Source: Rhodobacterales bacterium LSUCC0031
GTDB lineage: Bacteria > Pseudomonadota > Alphaproteobacteria > Rhodobacterales > Rhodobacteraceae
Direction: 5' to 3'
Assembly (NCBI GenBank): GCA_015689735.1
Contig: WVSP01000002.1
Span: 186,001-250,000, forward strand
Length of the DNA: 64,000 nt
Each line of letters begins with the position of its first letter. Position 1 is the stretch's first letter. This document shows positions 1 to 8,887 of the stretch, piece by piece. The notes under the pieces were generated by a model, which was not told the DNA's origin, ran no database searches, and saw only the letters and a program-made list of their open reading frames with translations. The position numbers and the translations under genes are program-made.

Positions 1-1269
1 GGCAATGGCGCGATTTATTATGGGCTGGGCGTGACGGAACATTCCCAAGGTTCGACCACTGTGATGGGGATCGCGAACCTGGCGATGCTGACGGGCAATA
101 TCGGGCGCGAGGGGGTGGGTGTGAACCCGCTTCGCGGGCAGAACAACGTGCAAGGCTCGTGCGACATGGGGTCGTTCCCGCATGAATTGCCGGGCTATCG
201 CCATGTGAAACACGCCGATGTGCGCGCGATCTTCGAGAGCGCATGGGGGGTGGAGATCGACCCCGAGCCGGGTCTGCGCATTCCCAACATGCTTGATGCC
301 GCCGCCGATGGCCGGTTCAAGGGGCTCTATTGCCAAGGCGAGGATATCCTGCAATCCGATCCCGATACGCACCATGTGGCGGCGGGGCTGGCGGCGATGG
401 AATGTGTCATCGTCCATGACCTGTTCCTGAACGAGACAGCGAATTACGCCCATGTCTTCCTGCCCGGCTCGACCTTTCTGGAAAAGGACGGGACCTTCAC
501 CAATGCCGAGCGTCGGATTAACCGCGTGCGCAAGGTTATGGCACCGCGTAATGGCTATGCGGACTGGGAGATTACCCAGATGCTCGCCAATGCAATGCTG
601 AAGGCCGAGCATCGCCCGCTGTGGCATTACACCCATCCCGCCCAGATCATGGATGAGATCGCGGCCACCACGCCGGGTTTCGCCAATGTCGATTACGCGA
701 TGCTCGAGGAAAAGGGATCGGTGCAGTGGCCCTGCAACGATGCCAATCCCGAGGGCTCGCCCATCATGCATGTTGACGGCTTTGTGCGGGGTAAGGGGCG
801 GTTTATCGTCACCGAGTATATCGCGACCGAGGAACGGACCGGGCCGCGTTTCCCGCTTTTGCTGACCACGGGGCGCATCCTCAGCCAGTATAATGTCGGT
901 GCGCAGACGCGGCGGACGCAAAACACCATCTGGCATGCCGAGGATGTGTTGGAAATCCACCCCCATGACGCGGAGGTACGCGGCGTGAAAGAGGGGGATT
1001 GGGTGAAACTTGCCTCGCGCTCGGGTGAGACGAGTTTGCGCGCCCATCTGACGACCCGCGTCAGCCCCGGCGTGGTTTACACGACCTTTCACCACCCCAC
1101 CACGCAGGCCAATGTGATCACCACCGATTTCTCGGATTGGGCCACCAATTGCCCCGAATACAAGGTCACGGCGGTGCAGGTGGGGCTGTCGAACGGGCCG
1201 ACGGATTGGCAGGAAAGCTATGAAGCGCAGGCGCGCCTGTCGCGCCGGATCTTGCCGGCGGCGGAATGA
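1..1269 (+). CDS. fdsA: NAD-dependent formate dehydrogenase alpha subunit, C-terminal part (5' end outside window)
   Basis: C-terminal 422 residues of a molybdopterin oxidoreductase; the reading frame is open from base 1, so the gene starts upstream. The sequence shows the TEHSQGST / NIGREGVGVNPLRGQNNVQG stretch typical of FdhF/FdsA catalytic subunits and, near the end, the molybdopterin-dinucleotide-binding domain (LTTGRILSQYN, then TTFHHP). The metal ligand and Fe-S motifs lie outside the window. The product oxidises formate to CO2 in the cytosol as part of an FdsGBA complex. That it is the NAD-linked soluble enzyme is inferred from the downstream fdhD-fdsD pair, the normal tail of an fdsGBACD operon. 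The stop overlaps the next start as ATGA. Confidence 0.9.
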   Translation, partial: GNGAIYYGLGVTEHSQGSTTVMGIANLAMLTGNIGREGVGVNPLRGQNNVQGSCDMGSFPHELPGYRHVKHADVRAIFESAWGVEIDPEPGLRIPNMLDAAADGRFKGLYCQGEDILQSDPDTHHVAAGLAAMECVIVHDLFLNETANYAHVFLPGSTFLEKDGTFTNAERRINRVRKVMAPRNGYADWEITQMLANAMLKAEHRPLWHYTHPAQIMDEIAATTPGFANVDYAMLEEKGSVQWPCNDANPEGSPIMHVDGFVRGKGRFIVTEYIATEERTGPRFPLLLTTGRILSQYNVGAQTRRTQNTIWHAEDVLEIHPHDAEVRGVKEGDWVKLASRSGETSLRAHLTTRVSPGVVYTTFHHPTTQANVITTDFSDWATNCPEYKVTAVQVGLSNGPTDWQESYEAQARLSRRILPAAE

Positions 1270-2075
1270 GCGCCAGCCGCTCCATATCCGCGCGGGCCTT
1301 TGGACCTGAGGGTGGGCGCGAGATCGCCCGCTCGCTGCCCGATGAGGTGGCAGTCGCTGTCACGTGCAACGGCTCGACCCAAGCCGTGATGATGTGCAGC
1401 CCCAGTGACCTTGAAGACTTTGCCCGTGGCTTCGCCTTGACCGAAGGTTATGCGCGCCCCGATCAGATCGAGCGGATCGACATCGTTGAGATGGCGCAAG
1501 GGATCGAAGCGCGGCTTTGGATCGCGCAAGAGGCCGCTGATGCGTTGGGGGCGCGGCGGCGCATGATGATGGGGCCGGTCGGCTGCGGGCTTTGCGGGAT
1601 CGACAGCCTTGAGCAAGCGATGCGCCCATTGCCCGTGCTTGCAAGCGATCTGAGGTTGGATTGGTCCGAAGCGGCAGGCGCGGTCGAGCGGTTGCGCGCC
1701 CATCAGCCCTTGCACGACCTGACGCATGCCGTTCATGCGGCCGGCTTTTTGGTGCCGGGGCGTGGCATCATCTGCGCGCGCGAGGATGTCGGGCGGCACA
1801 ACGCGCTCGACAAGTTGATCGGCGCCTTGCTTGCGGCCGGGATCACACCATCGCGCGGGGCAATGGTCATGACCAGCCGGATTTCAGTCGAGTTGGTGCA
1901 AAAGGCTGTTTTGGCGGGTTGCGCTGTGCTTTTGGCCGCCTCGGCGCCGACAGCACAAGCGGTGCGCATGGCCCAAGCCGCGGGGTTGAGCGTTGCGGGC
2001 TTTGCGCGCGGCGGCCGGATCGAGATTTTTACCCATCCCGAAAGGGTTCGAGGAGGTGCCTTTGATGTCGCATGA
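1266..2075 (+). CDS. fdhD: Formate dehydrogenase accessory sulfurtransferase FdhD (FdsC)
   Basis: FdhD/FdsC family, 269 aa. In this family the protein carries sulfur from a cysteine desulfurase to the bis-MGD cofactor, making the sulfido ligand needed for activity, and binds the cofactor before insertion into apo-FDH. The expected Cys-loop is visible as GCGLCG with Cys107 and Cys110, matching the two cysteines of E. coli FdhD. The C-terminal part has the conserved VGRHNALDKLIG and SRISVELVQKA segments. It overlaps fdsA by four bases (ATGA) and fdsD by 11 bases, so it is translationally coupled and probably dedicated to the cytosolic enzyme. A second, different FdhD lies at 29617-30492. Confidence 0.93.
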   Translation: MSASRSISARAFGPEGGREIARSLPDEVAVAVTCNGSTQAVMMCSPSDLEDFARGFALTEGYARPDQIERIDIVEMAQGIEARLWIAQEAADALGARRRMMMGPVGCGLCGIDSLEQAMRPLPVLASDLRLDWSEAAGAVERLRAHQPLHDLTHAVHAAGFLVPGRGIICAREDVGRHNALDKLIGALLAAGITPSRGAMVMTSRISVELVQKAVLAGCAVLLAASAPTAQAVRMAQAAGLSVAGFARGGRIEIFTHPERVRGGAFDVA

Positions 2076-2274
2076 CAAACTCATCCGCATGGCAAATCAG
2101 ATTGCCAGCTTTTTCAAAACCCAACCGGGCAATGACCAAGCCGAGCGTGTGGCGGCCCATCTCAAGGATTTCTGGGGGCCGGAAATGCGTGCCGCCCTAA
2201 AGGCAGAGGCTGAGGCAAGGACTGATGCGGGCGCGCTGGATGAGCTGGTGCGCAGGGCGCTGCCGTTGATTTAG
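2065..2274 (+). CDS. fdsD: Formate dehydrogenase delta subunit
   Basis: Small 69-aa protein of the FdsD family (MSHDKLIRMANQIASFF, then a DFW...M segment and a basic/acidic helical tail). In Rhodobacter-type FdsGBACD enzymes this subunit is needed for a stable, active complex. The start at 2065 was chosen because an AGGAGGTG ribosome site lies directly upstream (about 2050-2057) inside the 3' end of fdhD and because the product begins like other FdsD proteins. It overlaps fdhD by 11 bases and is the last gene of the operon. Confidence 0.85.
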   Translation: MSHDKLIRMANQIASFFKTQPGNDQAERVAAHLKDFWGPEMRAALKAEAEARTDAGALDELVRRALPLI

Positions 2275-2352
2275 GGCCGCGGGCGGTCGAAGACCTGCCC
2301 GGACGTGCTTTTCGACCGCGTCACGCGCTCCGCTATACCGGCGGTGACCATG

Positions 2353-2378
2353 AAAAAAGGGCGCACAGGGCGCCCTTT
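2353..2378 (-). terminator. Rho-independent terminator of cspA
   Basis: Perfect 9-bp stem AAAGGGCGC / GCGCCCTTT with a 5-base loop (2356-2364 and 2370-2378). On the minus strand the stem is followed by six T (complement of 2353-2358), as expected for the end of the cspA transcript. It could also slow plus-strand readthrough from fdsD, but there the T-run is short. Confidence 0.8.
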
Positions 2379-2400
2379 CCAATTTAATTCGCGCTGCTGT

Positions 2401-2607
2401 TCAGAGCAGTTCGATATTGACGGCGCTTTCGCGGCCATCACGGCCTTTTTCAAGATCGAACTTGACCTTTTGGTTGTCAGCAAGGCCGGTGAGGCCCGAG
2501 CGCTCGACGCCCGAGATATGGACGAAAACGTCCTTGGAACCGCCATCGGGCGCGATGAAGCCGTAGCCCTTGGTGGTGTTGAACCATTTCACGGTGCCAG
2601 TGGCCAT
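2401..2607 (-). CDS. cspA: Cold-shock protein, CspA family
   Basis: 68-aa single cold-shock domain that binds single-stranded nucleic acid and unwinds RNA structure. RNP1 (KGYGFI) and RNP2 (VFVHIS) are both visible, and the length matches the family. An AGGAGA ribosome site lies seven bases before the ATG. The gene stands alone with its own terminator. Its leader contains a strong hairpin (2632-2653), which could contribute to temperature-dependent expression, as is known for leaders of this family; that role is inference. Confidence 0.95.
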   Translation of the reverse strand: MATGTVKWFNTTKGYGFIAPDGGSKDVFVHISGVERSGLTGLADNQKVKFDLEKGRDGRESAVNIELL

Positions 2608-2926
2608 ACCCGTGTCTCCTGTCAGTTACACGCTGCCCGCACCATGCGGCAGCCCGGCGTCACCCATGCAAGATCGAGAGCACAAGCTTCGCGTCGCGCG
2701 AAAGACAGGGGTCGATAGAGTAGAGATAGCGCGCGCCTTATGCCCGTTTTGCAATCGAAAGTAAAGCATGATGGGGTGAGACAGGGAGCTGTGAGCCGTC
2801 TATCGGCGCGGTTGCTCTTGATCATGTCGCTTGCAGCGGTGCAACGGGTGGGGCAACTGCTGTGAACGGTGTACGCGGAAGATGCGCGGCGCGGCCGGTG
2901 AGCGAGGTGAAGGGGGGACCTGCGCG
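2608..2926. other. Intergenic region between divergent cspA and the DUF1499 gene
   Basis: 319 bases without a convincing gene. It holds the cspA leader with its ribosome site and a hairpin at 2632-2653, presumably the promoters of both divergent genes, and a G-rich ribosome site (AAGGGGGGA, about 2910-2918) for the gene at 2927. Open frames here have no homology that I recognise. Confidence 0.6.
2632..2653 (-). other. Hairpin in the cspA leader
   Basis: GCTGCC-C-GCA-CCA-TGC-GGCAGC: nine base pairs with one bulged C and a three-base loop, ending about 12 bases upstream of the cspA ribosome site on the minus strand. Seen directly; a regulatory role is inferred only from position. Confidence 0.45.
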
Positions 2927-3385
2927 ATGTTGCGGATGATCTTGATCATGTGCGTGGTTTTGGTCGTGGCGATGTCAGCGGCAGCGCTATGGTTTCGGCA
3001 TGTGCCAATGACGGCGGCTGTTTGGCATGTGGAACCGGCGATGGTGACCCCGCCGCGTCGCCCGAATTTCGTTCTCCACATCGGTCCGGATGCGCCGGTC
3101 TTTGCGGAAAGCCCCGCGATCATCGCCGCGCGGCTCTCGCGCGTTGCTCGTGAGTACGGGGCAATCGTGATCGCCGGTAGCCCCGAGACGGGTCATGTCA
3201 CCTATGTACTGCGCTCTACGCTGATGGGATTTCCCGATGCCGTATCGATCCAGATTTTGCCGCAGGCGTCAGGCACCAAGGTCGAGATTTTCTCGCGCTC
3301 GCGCTATGGTTACAGCGATCTTGGCGTGAACGCGGCGCGGGTGGCGGCGTGGATTGCCGCGCTCGGCGCGCAGAGGGGGCCTTGA
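2927..3385 (+). CDS. DUF1499 family protein with N-terminal membrane anchor
   Basis: 152-aa product. Residues 1-22 form a hydrophobic signal/anchor segment, followed by a DUF1499-type domain ([49 protein letters not shown]). The family is common in alphaproteobacteria and its biochemical role is unknown. A longer in-frame start exists at 2831, but 2927 has the AAGGGGGGA ribosome site and begins directly with the hydrophobic segment. It ends 31 bases before prfA, so it may share a transcript with it. Confidence 0.75.
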   Translation: MLRMILIMCVVLVVAMSAAALWFRHVPMTAAVWHVEPAMVTPPRRPNFVLHIGPDAPVFAESPAIIAARLSRVAREYGAIVIAGSPETGHVTYVLRSTLMGFPDAVSIQILPQASGTKVEIFSRSRYGYSDLGVNAARVAAWIAALGAQRGP

Positions 3386-3416
3386 CCCGGCGGCCCGGCA
3401 AGGTCACATCGCGCTC

Positions 3417-4472
3417 ATGTTGCCGCAGGATCGCCTTTTCCAGATTTCTCAGCGTTTCGAGTTTCTCGAGGCGCGGTTGAATGCCGGGCCCGCGCCTGAT
3501 GAGATCGCGGGCATTAGCCGCGAATATGCCGATCTGAAACCCGTGGTGGCACAGATCACGGCGTGGCGGCGTCTGCAATCCGACATTGCCGAGGCCGAAG
3601 CGATGTTGCGCGACCCCGAGATGCGTGCGCTGGCCGAGGATGAGCTGCCGCGCCTGCGCGCCGCCTTACCCGCCGCCGAGCAAGCCCTGCAACTTGCGCT
3701 CTTGCCCAAGGACGTTGCCGATGCGCGCCCCGCGATGATCGAGATCCGCCCCGGCACCGGCGGGGATGAGGCCGCGCTTTTCGCGGGCGATCTCCTCAGG
3801 ATGTACACCCGCTACGCCGAGACGCGCGGTTGGCAGATGGAGATCGTGGACCTCCAACAGACCGAGCTTGGCGGCATCCGCGAGGTCACGGCGCGTATCG
3901 CTGGCGAGGGAGTCTTTGCCCGGATGAAGTTCGAAAGCGGTGTGCATCGTGTACAACGCGTGCCGGAAACGGAATCGGGTGGGCGCATCCATACATCGGC
4001 GGCCACGGTGGCTGTGCTCCCTGAGGCGGAGGAGGTCGATATCACGATCCCCGCCGCCGATATCCGCATCGACACAATGCGCTCATCGGGGGCTGGCGGG
4101 CAGCATGTGAACACGACTGACTCGGCCGTGCGGATCACCCATTTGCCCACGGGGATCGTCGTCACCAGTTCCGAGAAATCGCAGCACCGCAACCGCGAGA
4201 TCGCGATGGGTGTGCTGCGCGCACGGCTATTCGACATGGAACGCCGCCGGGCCGCCGAGGCACAGGCCGCAGACCGTCGCGCACAGGTCGGATCGGGCGA
4301 CCGCTCGGAACGCATCCGTACCTATAACTTCCCACAAGGGCGGATGACCGATCATCGGATCAATCTGACGCTCTACAAGCTCGACCAAGTCATGAACGGC
4401 GATCTTGATGAGGTGATCGAAGCGCTTGTCGCCGATGCGCAAGCTCAGCTCTTGGCGGAGATGTCGGGGTGA
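3417..4472 (+). CDS. prfA: Peptide chain release factor 1
   Basis: 351-aa class I release factor for UAA and UAG stop codons. The GGQ motif that triggers peptidyl-tRNA hydrolysis is at residues 227-229 ([10 protein letters not shown]). The codon-reading tripeptide is P-E-T in [14 protein letters not shown], the RF1-type PxT. An N-terminal coiled-coil domain ([15 protein letters not shown]) precedes these. The start at 3417 gives the usual family length; the frame extends 63 bases further upstream without support. It overlaps prmC by four bases (GTGA). Confidence 0.96.
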   Translation: MLPQDRLFQISQRFEFLEARLNAGPAPDEIAGISREYADLKPVVAQITAWRRLQSDIAEAEAMLRDPEMRALAEDELPRLRAALPAAEQALQLALLPKDVADARPAMIEIRPGTGGDEAALFAGDLLRMYTRYAETRGWQMEIVDLQQTELGGIREVTARIAGEGVFARMKFESGVHRVQRVPETESGGRIHTSAATVAVLPEAEEVDITIPAADIRIDTMRSSGAGGQHVNTTDSAVRITHLPTGIVVTSSEKSQHRNREIAMGVLRARLFDMERRRAAEAQAADRRAQVGSGDRSERIRTYNFPQGRMTDHRINLTLYKLDQVMNGDLDEVIEALVADAQAQLLAEMSG

Positions 4473-5314
4473 CGGCCACGACCATCGGCGCATGGCAACG
4501 CGCGGCCTTGGCGCGGCTTGCCCCCGTAATCGGCGCGGATGAGGCGGCACGCGATCTGCGGCTGATCTTGCAACAGACCACCGGCTGGTCGGCGGCGCGG
4601 CTGGGTATCGGAGCAGCCGAGTTATTTCCCCCCGAGGCGCTGGCCCGTGCCGAGGCGATGTTGGCCGCGCGCCTGACGCGACAGCCCTTGGCGCAGATCA
4701 TCGGCGCATGGGAGTTTTATGGGCGCAGCTTTGAGCTGACCCGCGACACGCTAGTGCCGCGTCCTGACACCGAAACGCTGATCGATCTGGCCTTGTCCGC
4801 GCCCTTTGCGCGGTTGGTCGATCTTGGCACGGGCAGCGGGGCCATCGCGGTGACGTTGCTGGCCGAGCGTGCGGATGCCCAAGCTTTGGCCAGCGACCTA
4901 TCGCAATCGGCGTTGGATGTTGCCGCGCGCAACGCTGCGCGCCACGGGGTAGCGGCCCGGCTTGCTTTGCGCTGTGCGGATTGGTGGCAGGGGCTCGACG
5001 GTTTGTTTGATCTGATCGTGTCGAACCCGCCCTATGTGAGCGAGGCCGACTATGCCATGCTGGCCCCCGAGATCACCCGCTGGGAGCCGCGTGCGGCATT
5101 GACGCCGGGGGGCGACGGGCTGTCAGCCTATCGCAGTATCTTGGCCGGGATGGGGGCGCATCTGGCACCCGGTGGGCGCTGCCTTGTCGAAATCGGTGCC
5201 GATCAAGGCCCCGATGTTGCGGCCATCTTTCGGCAAGCGGGGCTTGTGGATGTGCGGGTGCATCCCGATATCAATGGCAAGGCGCGGGTCGTATCTGGGC
5301 GGGCAAATGCCTGA
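4469..5314 (+). CDS. prmC: Peptide chain release factor N5-glutamine methyltransferase
   Basis: 281-aa SAM-dependent methyltransferase that modifies the glutamine of the GGQ motif of release factors. The diagnostic NPPY motif is at residues 186-189. The SAM-binding loop [15 protein letters not shown] is central, and the N-terminal helical substrate-recognition domain is followed by the [10 protein letters not shown] motif. GTG start overlapping the prfA stop. The prfA-prmC pairing supports the assignment. Confidence 0.95.
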   Translation: MTATTIGAWQRAALARLAPVIGADEAARDLRLILQQTTGWSAARLGIGAAELFPPEALARAEAMLAARLTRQPLAQIIGAWEFYGRSFELTRDTLVPRPDTETLIDLALSAPFARLVDLGTGSGAIAVTLLAERADAQALASDLSQSALDVAARNAARHGVAARLALRCADWWQGLDGLFDLIVSNPPYVSEADYAMLAPEITRWEPRAALTPGGDGLSAYRSILAGMGAHLAPGGRCLVEIGADQGPDVAAIFRQAGLVDVRVHPDINGKARVVSGRANA

Positions 5315-5580
5315 TCGCGGTGGCGCAAATGGCGCAATTGGGCCGAAAACGGCTGTCTGGATACAAAAACGCCCTGATTGCCGCAGAATGGACTTGTCAG
5401 CCGGTCAATGGCATGCTTACTCCGTCTTAGCGACGGGCAAGGCAAATCTGGCCTTCTGGCGCTGTTCTACCGCACATGCCGCATCGTCCCGCCTTTGGCG
5501 GCGCTGCGGGTGACGAGCCTCGCCAAGCCGCGCGGCTTGGACCGCTTCCCACCCAGGACAACTGGAACAGTAAACAACAC

Positions 5581-6186
5581 ATGAGATCATCGAAGAACCG
5601 CTCGCGGTCCAAGGGGAACCGCAATCGCTCGGTCGGCAATATCGTCAACCGCGTGTTCGACTCGTCCGGCCCCGAGGGCAAGGTCCGCGGCACCCCGCAG
5701 CAGATCATCGAGAAATACAATCAACTCGCCCGCGATGCGCAGCTCAGCAATGACCGCGTGGCGGCCGAGAATTTTCAGCAGCATGCCGAGCATTACCTGC
5801 GCATGCTCGCCGAGGCGCAGCGCGAACAAGAGGCGCGCCAGCAGTTCCAGCCGCAACATGGCGGTGGCGGCGGTGGACGTGAGCGTGGCGAGGGCGATCA
5901 CCAAGGCGAGGGGCCAGCCTTTACCTATGGCGATGTTCCGCATCAACCCGGCCAAGTTTTTCCCCGCGCCGAAGTCGAATCCCCTCGGCAGGTTGAACAA
6001 CGCAGCGATTTCGATGCTGTCATCGCGCCTGACCTCGCCGAAGATGCAGGCTTGGTCGAAACCCCGGAAGATACCCCAAAACCTAAGCGGAGCCGCTCGC
6101 GTCGTCCCAAGAAACCGGCCGATGGCGGGCAGGGTGACGCAGGGGATGTCGCCGATGGCGACAGCCCGCAAGAAGCAGCGGAATGA
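5581..6186 (+). CDS. DUF4167 domain protein
   Basis: 201 aa. The N-terminus is arginine-rich (MRSSKNRSRSKGNRNRS). It is followed by the DUF4167 core (RVFDSSGPEGKVRGTPQQI and YNQLARDAQLSNDRVAAENF, QHAEHYLRML), then a disordered Gly-, Glu- and Pro-rich linker and a basic tail (KPKRSRSRRPKKP). The function is unknown; the basic, disordered build suggests nucleic-acid or ribosome association, which is inference. Its location after prfA-prmC is a conserved alphaproteobacterial arrangement. The ATG at 5581 is preferred over the in-frame upstream start because conservation begins there. The 266 bases upstream hold no recognisable gene. Confidence 0.8.
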   Translation: MRSSKNRSRSKGNRNRSVGNIVNRVFDSSGPEGKVRGTPQQIIEKYNQLARDAQLSNDRVAAENFQQHAEHYLRMLAEAQREQEARQQFQPQHGGGGGGRERGEGDHQGEGPAFTYGDVPHQPGQVFPRAEVESPRQVEQRSDFDAVIAPDLAEDAGLVETPEDTPKPKRSRSRRPKKPADGGQGDAGDVADGDSPQEAAE

Positions 6187-6195
6187 TCTGAGCGC

Positions 6196-7035
6196 TTAGC
6201 CCGCCACGGCGCGGGCGAGCGCGCAGAACCCCTCAATCGGGATTTGCTCGGCACGATCGGTGGGCGTCAGACCCGCGGCGAGGATGCGATCCTCAATATC
6301 GGGTGCAAGCCCCTTGAGCGCAGCGCGCAGCATCTTGCGTCTTTGCTGAAATGCCTTGGCGACCACGCGCTCCAACACCGCCGGATCGGCGGGATAACGG
6401 GGGGCGGGCAGGGCCGTGAGATGCACAACCGCGGAATGCACCTTGGGCGGGGGCGTAAAGGCCTCGGGCGGCAAGGTCAGCGCAATGCGCGCCGTCGTCC
6501 GCCACTGCGCGAGGATGGCCAGCCGTCCATAGGCTTTGCTGCCGGGCTGGGCGACGATACGGTCGGCCACTTCGCGCTGGAACATCAGCGTCAGCGATTG
6601 CCACACCGGCGGCCAAGCCGGCGGCGTCAGCCATCGCACCAAAAGCTCGGTTCCGACATTATAGGGCAGGTTCGACACCACCTTGATAGGCGGAGCCAGA
6701 TGCGCCGAAACATCCAGCCCCAAGGCGTCGGCATTGATCACCGCGAGCCGTCCGGGATACGTCTCTGCGATCTCGGCCAGCGCAGGCAGGCAGCGGGCAT
6801 CTTTCTCGATCGCAAGCACCCGCCGCGCCCCTTCGGCCAAGAGCCCGCGTGTCAACCCGCCGGGGCCGGGGCCAACCTCGAGCACATCGCAGCTTGTCAA
6901 GTCGCCTGCTGCGCGCGCGATCTTGGCCGTGAGGTTGAGGTCGAGAAGGAAATTCTGACCCAACGCCTTGCGCGCCGATAGCCCATGGGCTGCAATAACA
7001 TCCCGCAAGGGGGGAAGGGTGTCGATGCCGCTCAT
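6196..7035 (-). CDS. rsmA: 16S rRNA (adenine1518/1519-N6)-dimethyltransferase
   Basis: 279-aa KsgA/RsmA enzyme, which dimethylates two adjacent adenines in the 3' hairpin of 16S rRNA during 30S maturation. Visible features are LGQNFLLD near the N-terminus, the SAM motif [14 protein letters not shown] at about residues 53-66, the catalytic NLPYN motif at about 121-125, and the C-terminal [19 protein letters not shown]. It converges with the DUF4167 gene, with only nine bases between the stops. Confidence 0.95.
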   Translation of the reverse strand: MSGIDTLPPLRDVIAAHGLSARKALGQNFLLDLNLTAKIARAAGDLTSCDVLEVGPGPGGLTRGLLAEGARRVLAIEKDARCLPALAEIAETYPGRLAVINADALGLDVSAHLAPPIKVVSNLPYNVGTELLVRWLTPPAWPPVWQSLTLMFQREVADRIVAQPGSKAYGRLAILAQWRTTARIALTLPPEAFTPPPKVHSAVVHLTALPAPRYPADPAVLERVVAKAFQQRRKMLRAALKGLAPDIEDRILAAGLTPTDRAEQIPIEGFCALARAVAG

Positions 7036-7071
7036 CTGTTGCGTGCGCCTCGCGCGGTCATGTCGTGACCG

Positions 7072-7287
7072 TTAGCCAAGAAAGACACCGATTATCACCG
7101 ACATAAGCCCCAAGACCGAGATCAACAGCGCGATCATGTTGATCATCACGATCCGTTGCAGCCTTGCGCGCAAAACGTCGTCGGACAGGCCCGCGCGCTT
7201 GGCCGTAACGGCGGCCCAGACACAATACATCAGCACCAAGATGCCCATAAGCGCCAGCCCGGTTCCGAGATAGACGAGGGCGGTCAT
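7072..7287 (-). CDS. Small two-helix membrane protein
   Basis: 71-aa hydrophobic protein with two predicted transmembrane helices (about residues 5-25 and 49-70) joined by a basic loop (TAKRAGLSDDVLRARLQR). The start at 7287 has an AAGGA ribosome site (GGAAAGGATC on the minus strand); a start 27 bases upstream lacks support. It lies 36 bases upstream of rsmA on the same strand and may be co-transcribed. I do not recognise a family. Confidence 0.6.
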   Translation of the reverse strand: MTALVYLGTGLALMGILVLMYCVWAAVTAKRAGLSDDVLRARLQRIVMINMIALLISVLGLMSVIIGVFLG

Positions 7288-7412
7288 GCGCGATCCTTTC
7301 CTTGTGGTCTGCATCGTGACCTATGCCAGCGTCGTGTCGCTGGCAAGGCTTGTGGCGGCCGGGACTGGCCGCTAGACCGAGGGGCGAATTCCCCTTTGCC
7401 GTGAGAGAGCCG

Positions 7413-7688
7413 ATGGATTTGACCGAAACCGAGACCGCCGACCGCCCGGATAGCTACAAAGTCACCGCCGATGAGCTGCGGCAGTTCATCGAACGCTACG
7501 AGCGTCTCGAGGCTGAGAAAAAGGATATTGCCGACCAGCAAAAAGAGGTCATGGCCGAGGCGAAATCGCGTGGCTATGACACCAAGGTGATGCGCAAGGT
7601 CATCGCTTTGCGCAAGCGTGAACCCGACGACATCGCAGAAGAAGAAGCCGTTTTGGAGATGTACAAGGAAGCCTTGGGCATGCGCTGA
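7413..7688 (+). CDS. DUF2312 / GapR-like DNA-binding protein
   Basis: 91-aa all-helical protein matching the DUF2312 family (YKVTADELRQFIERYERLEAEKK, then DQQKEVMAEAKSRGYDTKVMRKVIALRK). The Caulobacter member, GapR, binds AT-rich, overtwisted DNA and is needed for replication and chromosome organisation. The long N-terminal coiled coil and lysine-rich second half fit. The ATG at 7413 starts at the conserved acidic N-terminus. It is convergent with the gene at 7704. Confidence 0.85.
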   Translation: MDLTETETADRPDSYKVTADELRQFIERYERLEAEKKDIADQQKEVMAEAKSRGYDTKVMRKVIALRKREPDDIAEEEAVLEMYKEALGMR

Positions 7689-7703
7689 GCGACGGTCATG
7701 CGG

Positions 7704-8579
7704 TCAGGGCGTCAGCAAGGTGACGCCCGGGATCGTCGCAATCGTCGCGATATCGTCTTCATAGCTTTGCGTCATCTGCATGATCTTGGCCGGGGTCCAT
7801 CCGGGCAGGTCAAGCTCTTCCTCCATCTCGGTTTCGAGCGCGTAGCGATCCAGAAACGCGCCAAGGATACGGCGGCGCTGTGCGGCCGTTTCCGGCGGGT
7901 TCTCGGAGAAGTATTTTTGCATCTGCGCAAAACCGACCGGATCCATGATCGTCGCGGCCAAATCGTCGAGGCCATGCAGCGGGAAATCTTCCGGCACATC
8001 GGCGATCGCGCGCATGATATCGGCCCACAGCATTGGCGTGTCCTCGTTGCACCAGACGGTTACAGGGGCATCGGGCTGCGCGCGGCGCAGGCGGTGCAGC
8101 ATCTCGGACCATGTCACCGCATGGGGCTGCATCGCGGTGGTGAATTCCGCGAAATCCTTGAAGCGCGACCCGGCAAACAGCGCAGGCACAAGTGTGGCGG
8201 GATTGCGCATGCCGATGAAGAAAGCGATCCGTGCTTGCGGAAACAACGCGCGCAGCGCATCGGTCTGGCGATCGATCATGGGCCAGATTTGCGGCCCTTG
8301 CACGACAAGACGGTTGATGCAGATCAAGCGCGGATCGGAAAAGATTAACCGCGCCACCTGTGCCTCGTCCACGATGGCCTCGAGCAAGGCCTCCTGCACA
8401 TCGACACTGGCAGGCCGCCCGTCCAAGGCGCGCGCCGTGTCACGCAACACCGCGCGGTAGCGCATCAACGGCGGCACGATCACGCCATCCTCGGCCAGCC
8501 GCGCCCGGTTTTTCAACAACGATTCAAGCAATAGCCCGTTATCGGTGCTCGGCGCACCGAGGTGGAAGACGACTTGCAT
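7704..8579 (-). CDS. Putative sulfotransferase-like P-loop protein
   Basis: 291 aa. The N-terminus (MQVVFHLGAPSTDNGLLLESLLKN) has the layout of sulfotransferase-type proteins (HxGxxKTGTT), but the canonical P-loop lysine is missing, so catalysis with PAPS is doubtful. Later segments (ARIAFFIGMRNPATLVPALF, WSEMLHRLRRAQP, VTVWCNEDTPMLW) resemble the capsular-polysaccharide and sulfotransferase-like proteins of Rhodobacterales. The function is unknown. Start 8579 was chosen at the beginning of the conserved strand; an in-frame ATG lies six codons upstream. Confidence 0.45.
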   Translation of the reverse strand: MQVVFHLGAPSTDNGLLLESLLKNRARLAEDGVIVPPLMRYRAVLRDTARALDGRPASVDVQEALLEAIVDEAQVARLIFSDPRLICINRLVVQGPQIWPMIDRQTDALRALFPQARIAFFIGMRNPATLVPALFAGSRFKDFAEFTTAMQPHAVTWSEMLHRLRRAQPDAPVTVWCNEDTPMLWADIMRAIADVPEDFPLHGLDDLAATIMDPVGFAQMQKYFSENPPETAAQRRRILGAFLDRYALETEMEEELDLPGWTPAKIMQMTQSYEDDIATIATIPGVTLLTP

Positions 8580-8697
8580 AATCTTGAATACCCGCACCCT
8601 ACATCGACCACGGGCTGACTCTATACCGGCTCATGGCCGAATGCAAAGACAGTGCCGCTTGCAAGCGCCGCGCGCTTGACGTATCTCCACCCCGCGC

Positions 8698-8773
8698 GCC
8701 CCTATAGCTCAGCTGGTAGAGCATCTGATTTGTAATCAGAGGGTCGGGAGTTCGAGTCTCTCTGGGGGCACCA
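8698..8773 (+). tRNA. tRNA-Thr (anticodon TGT)
   Basis: Complete cloverleaf. The 7-bp acceptor stem pairs 8698-8704 (GCCCCTA) with 8763-8769 (TGGGGGC). The D arm starts GCTC, the anticodon stem is TCTGA/TCAGA with loop TTTGTAA and anticodon TGT at 8731-8733, and the T arm contains GTTCGAGTC. The discriminator is A and the CCA end is encoded at 8771-8773. It reads ACA threonine codons. Confidence 0.97.
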
Positions 8774-8887
8774 TTGAATCAACATCTCTGCTTTGCATCG
8801 AACCGGGGGTGCAGCGGGGCTTGATCGGGGTGGCACTTCGCACGGTGCGGGTGATGGCCGGTCACCTGCGCGCAGCGCCATCGCGAT

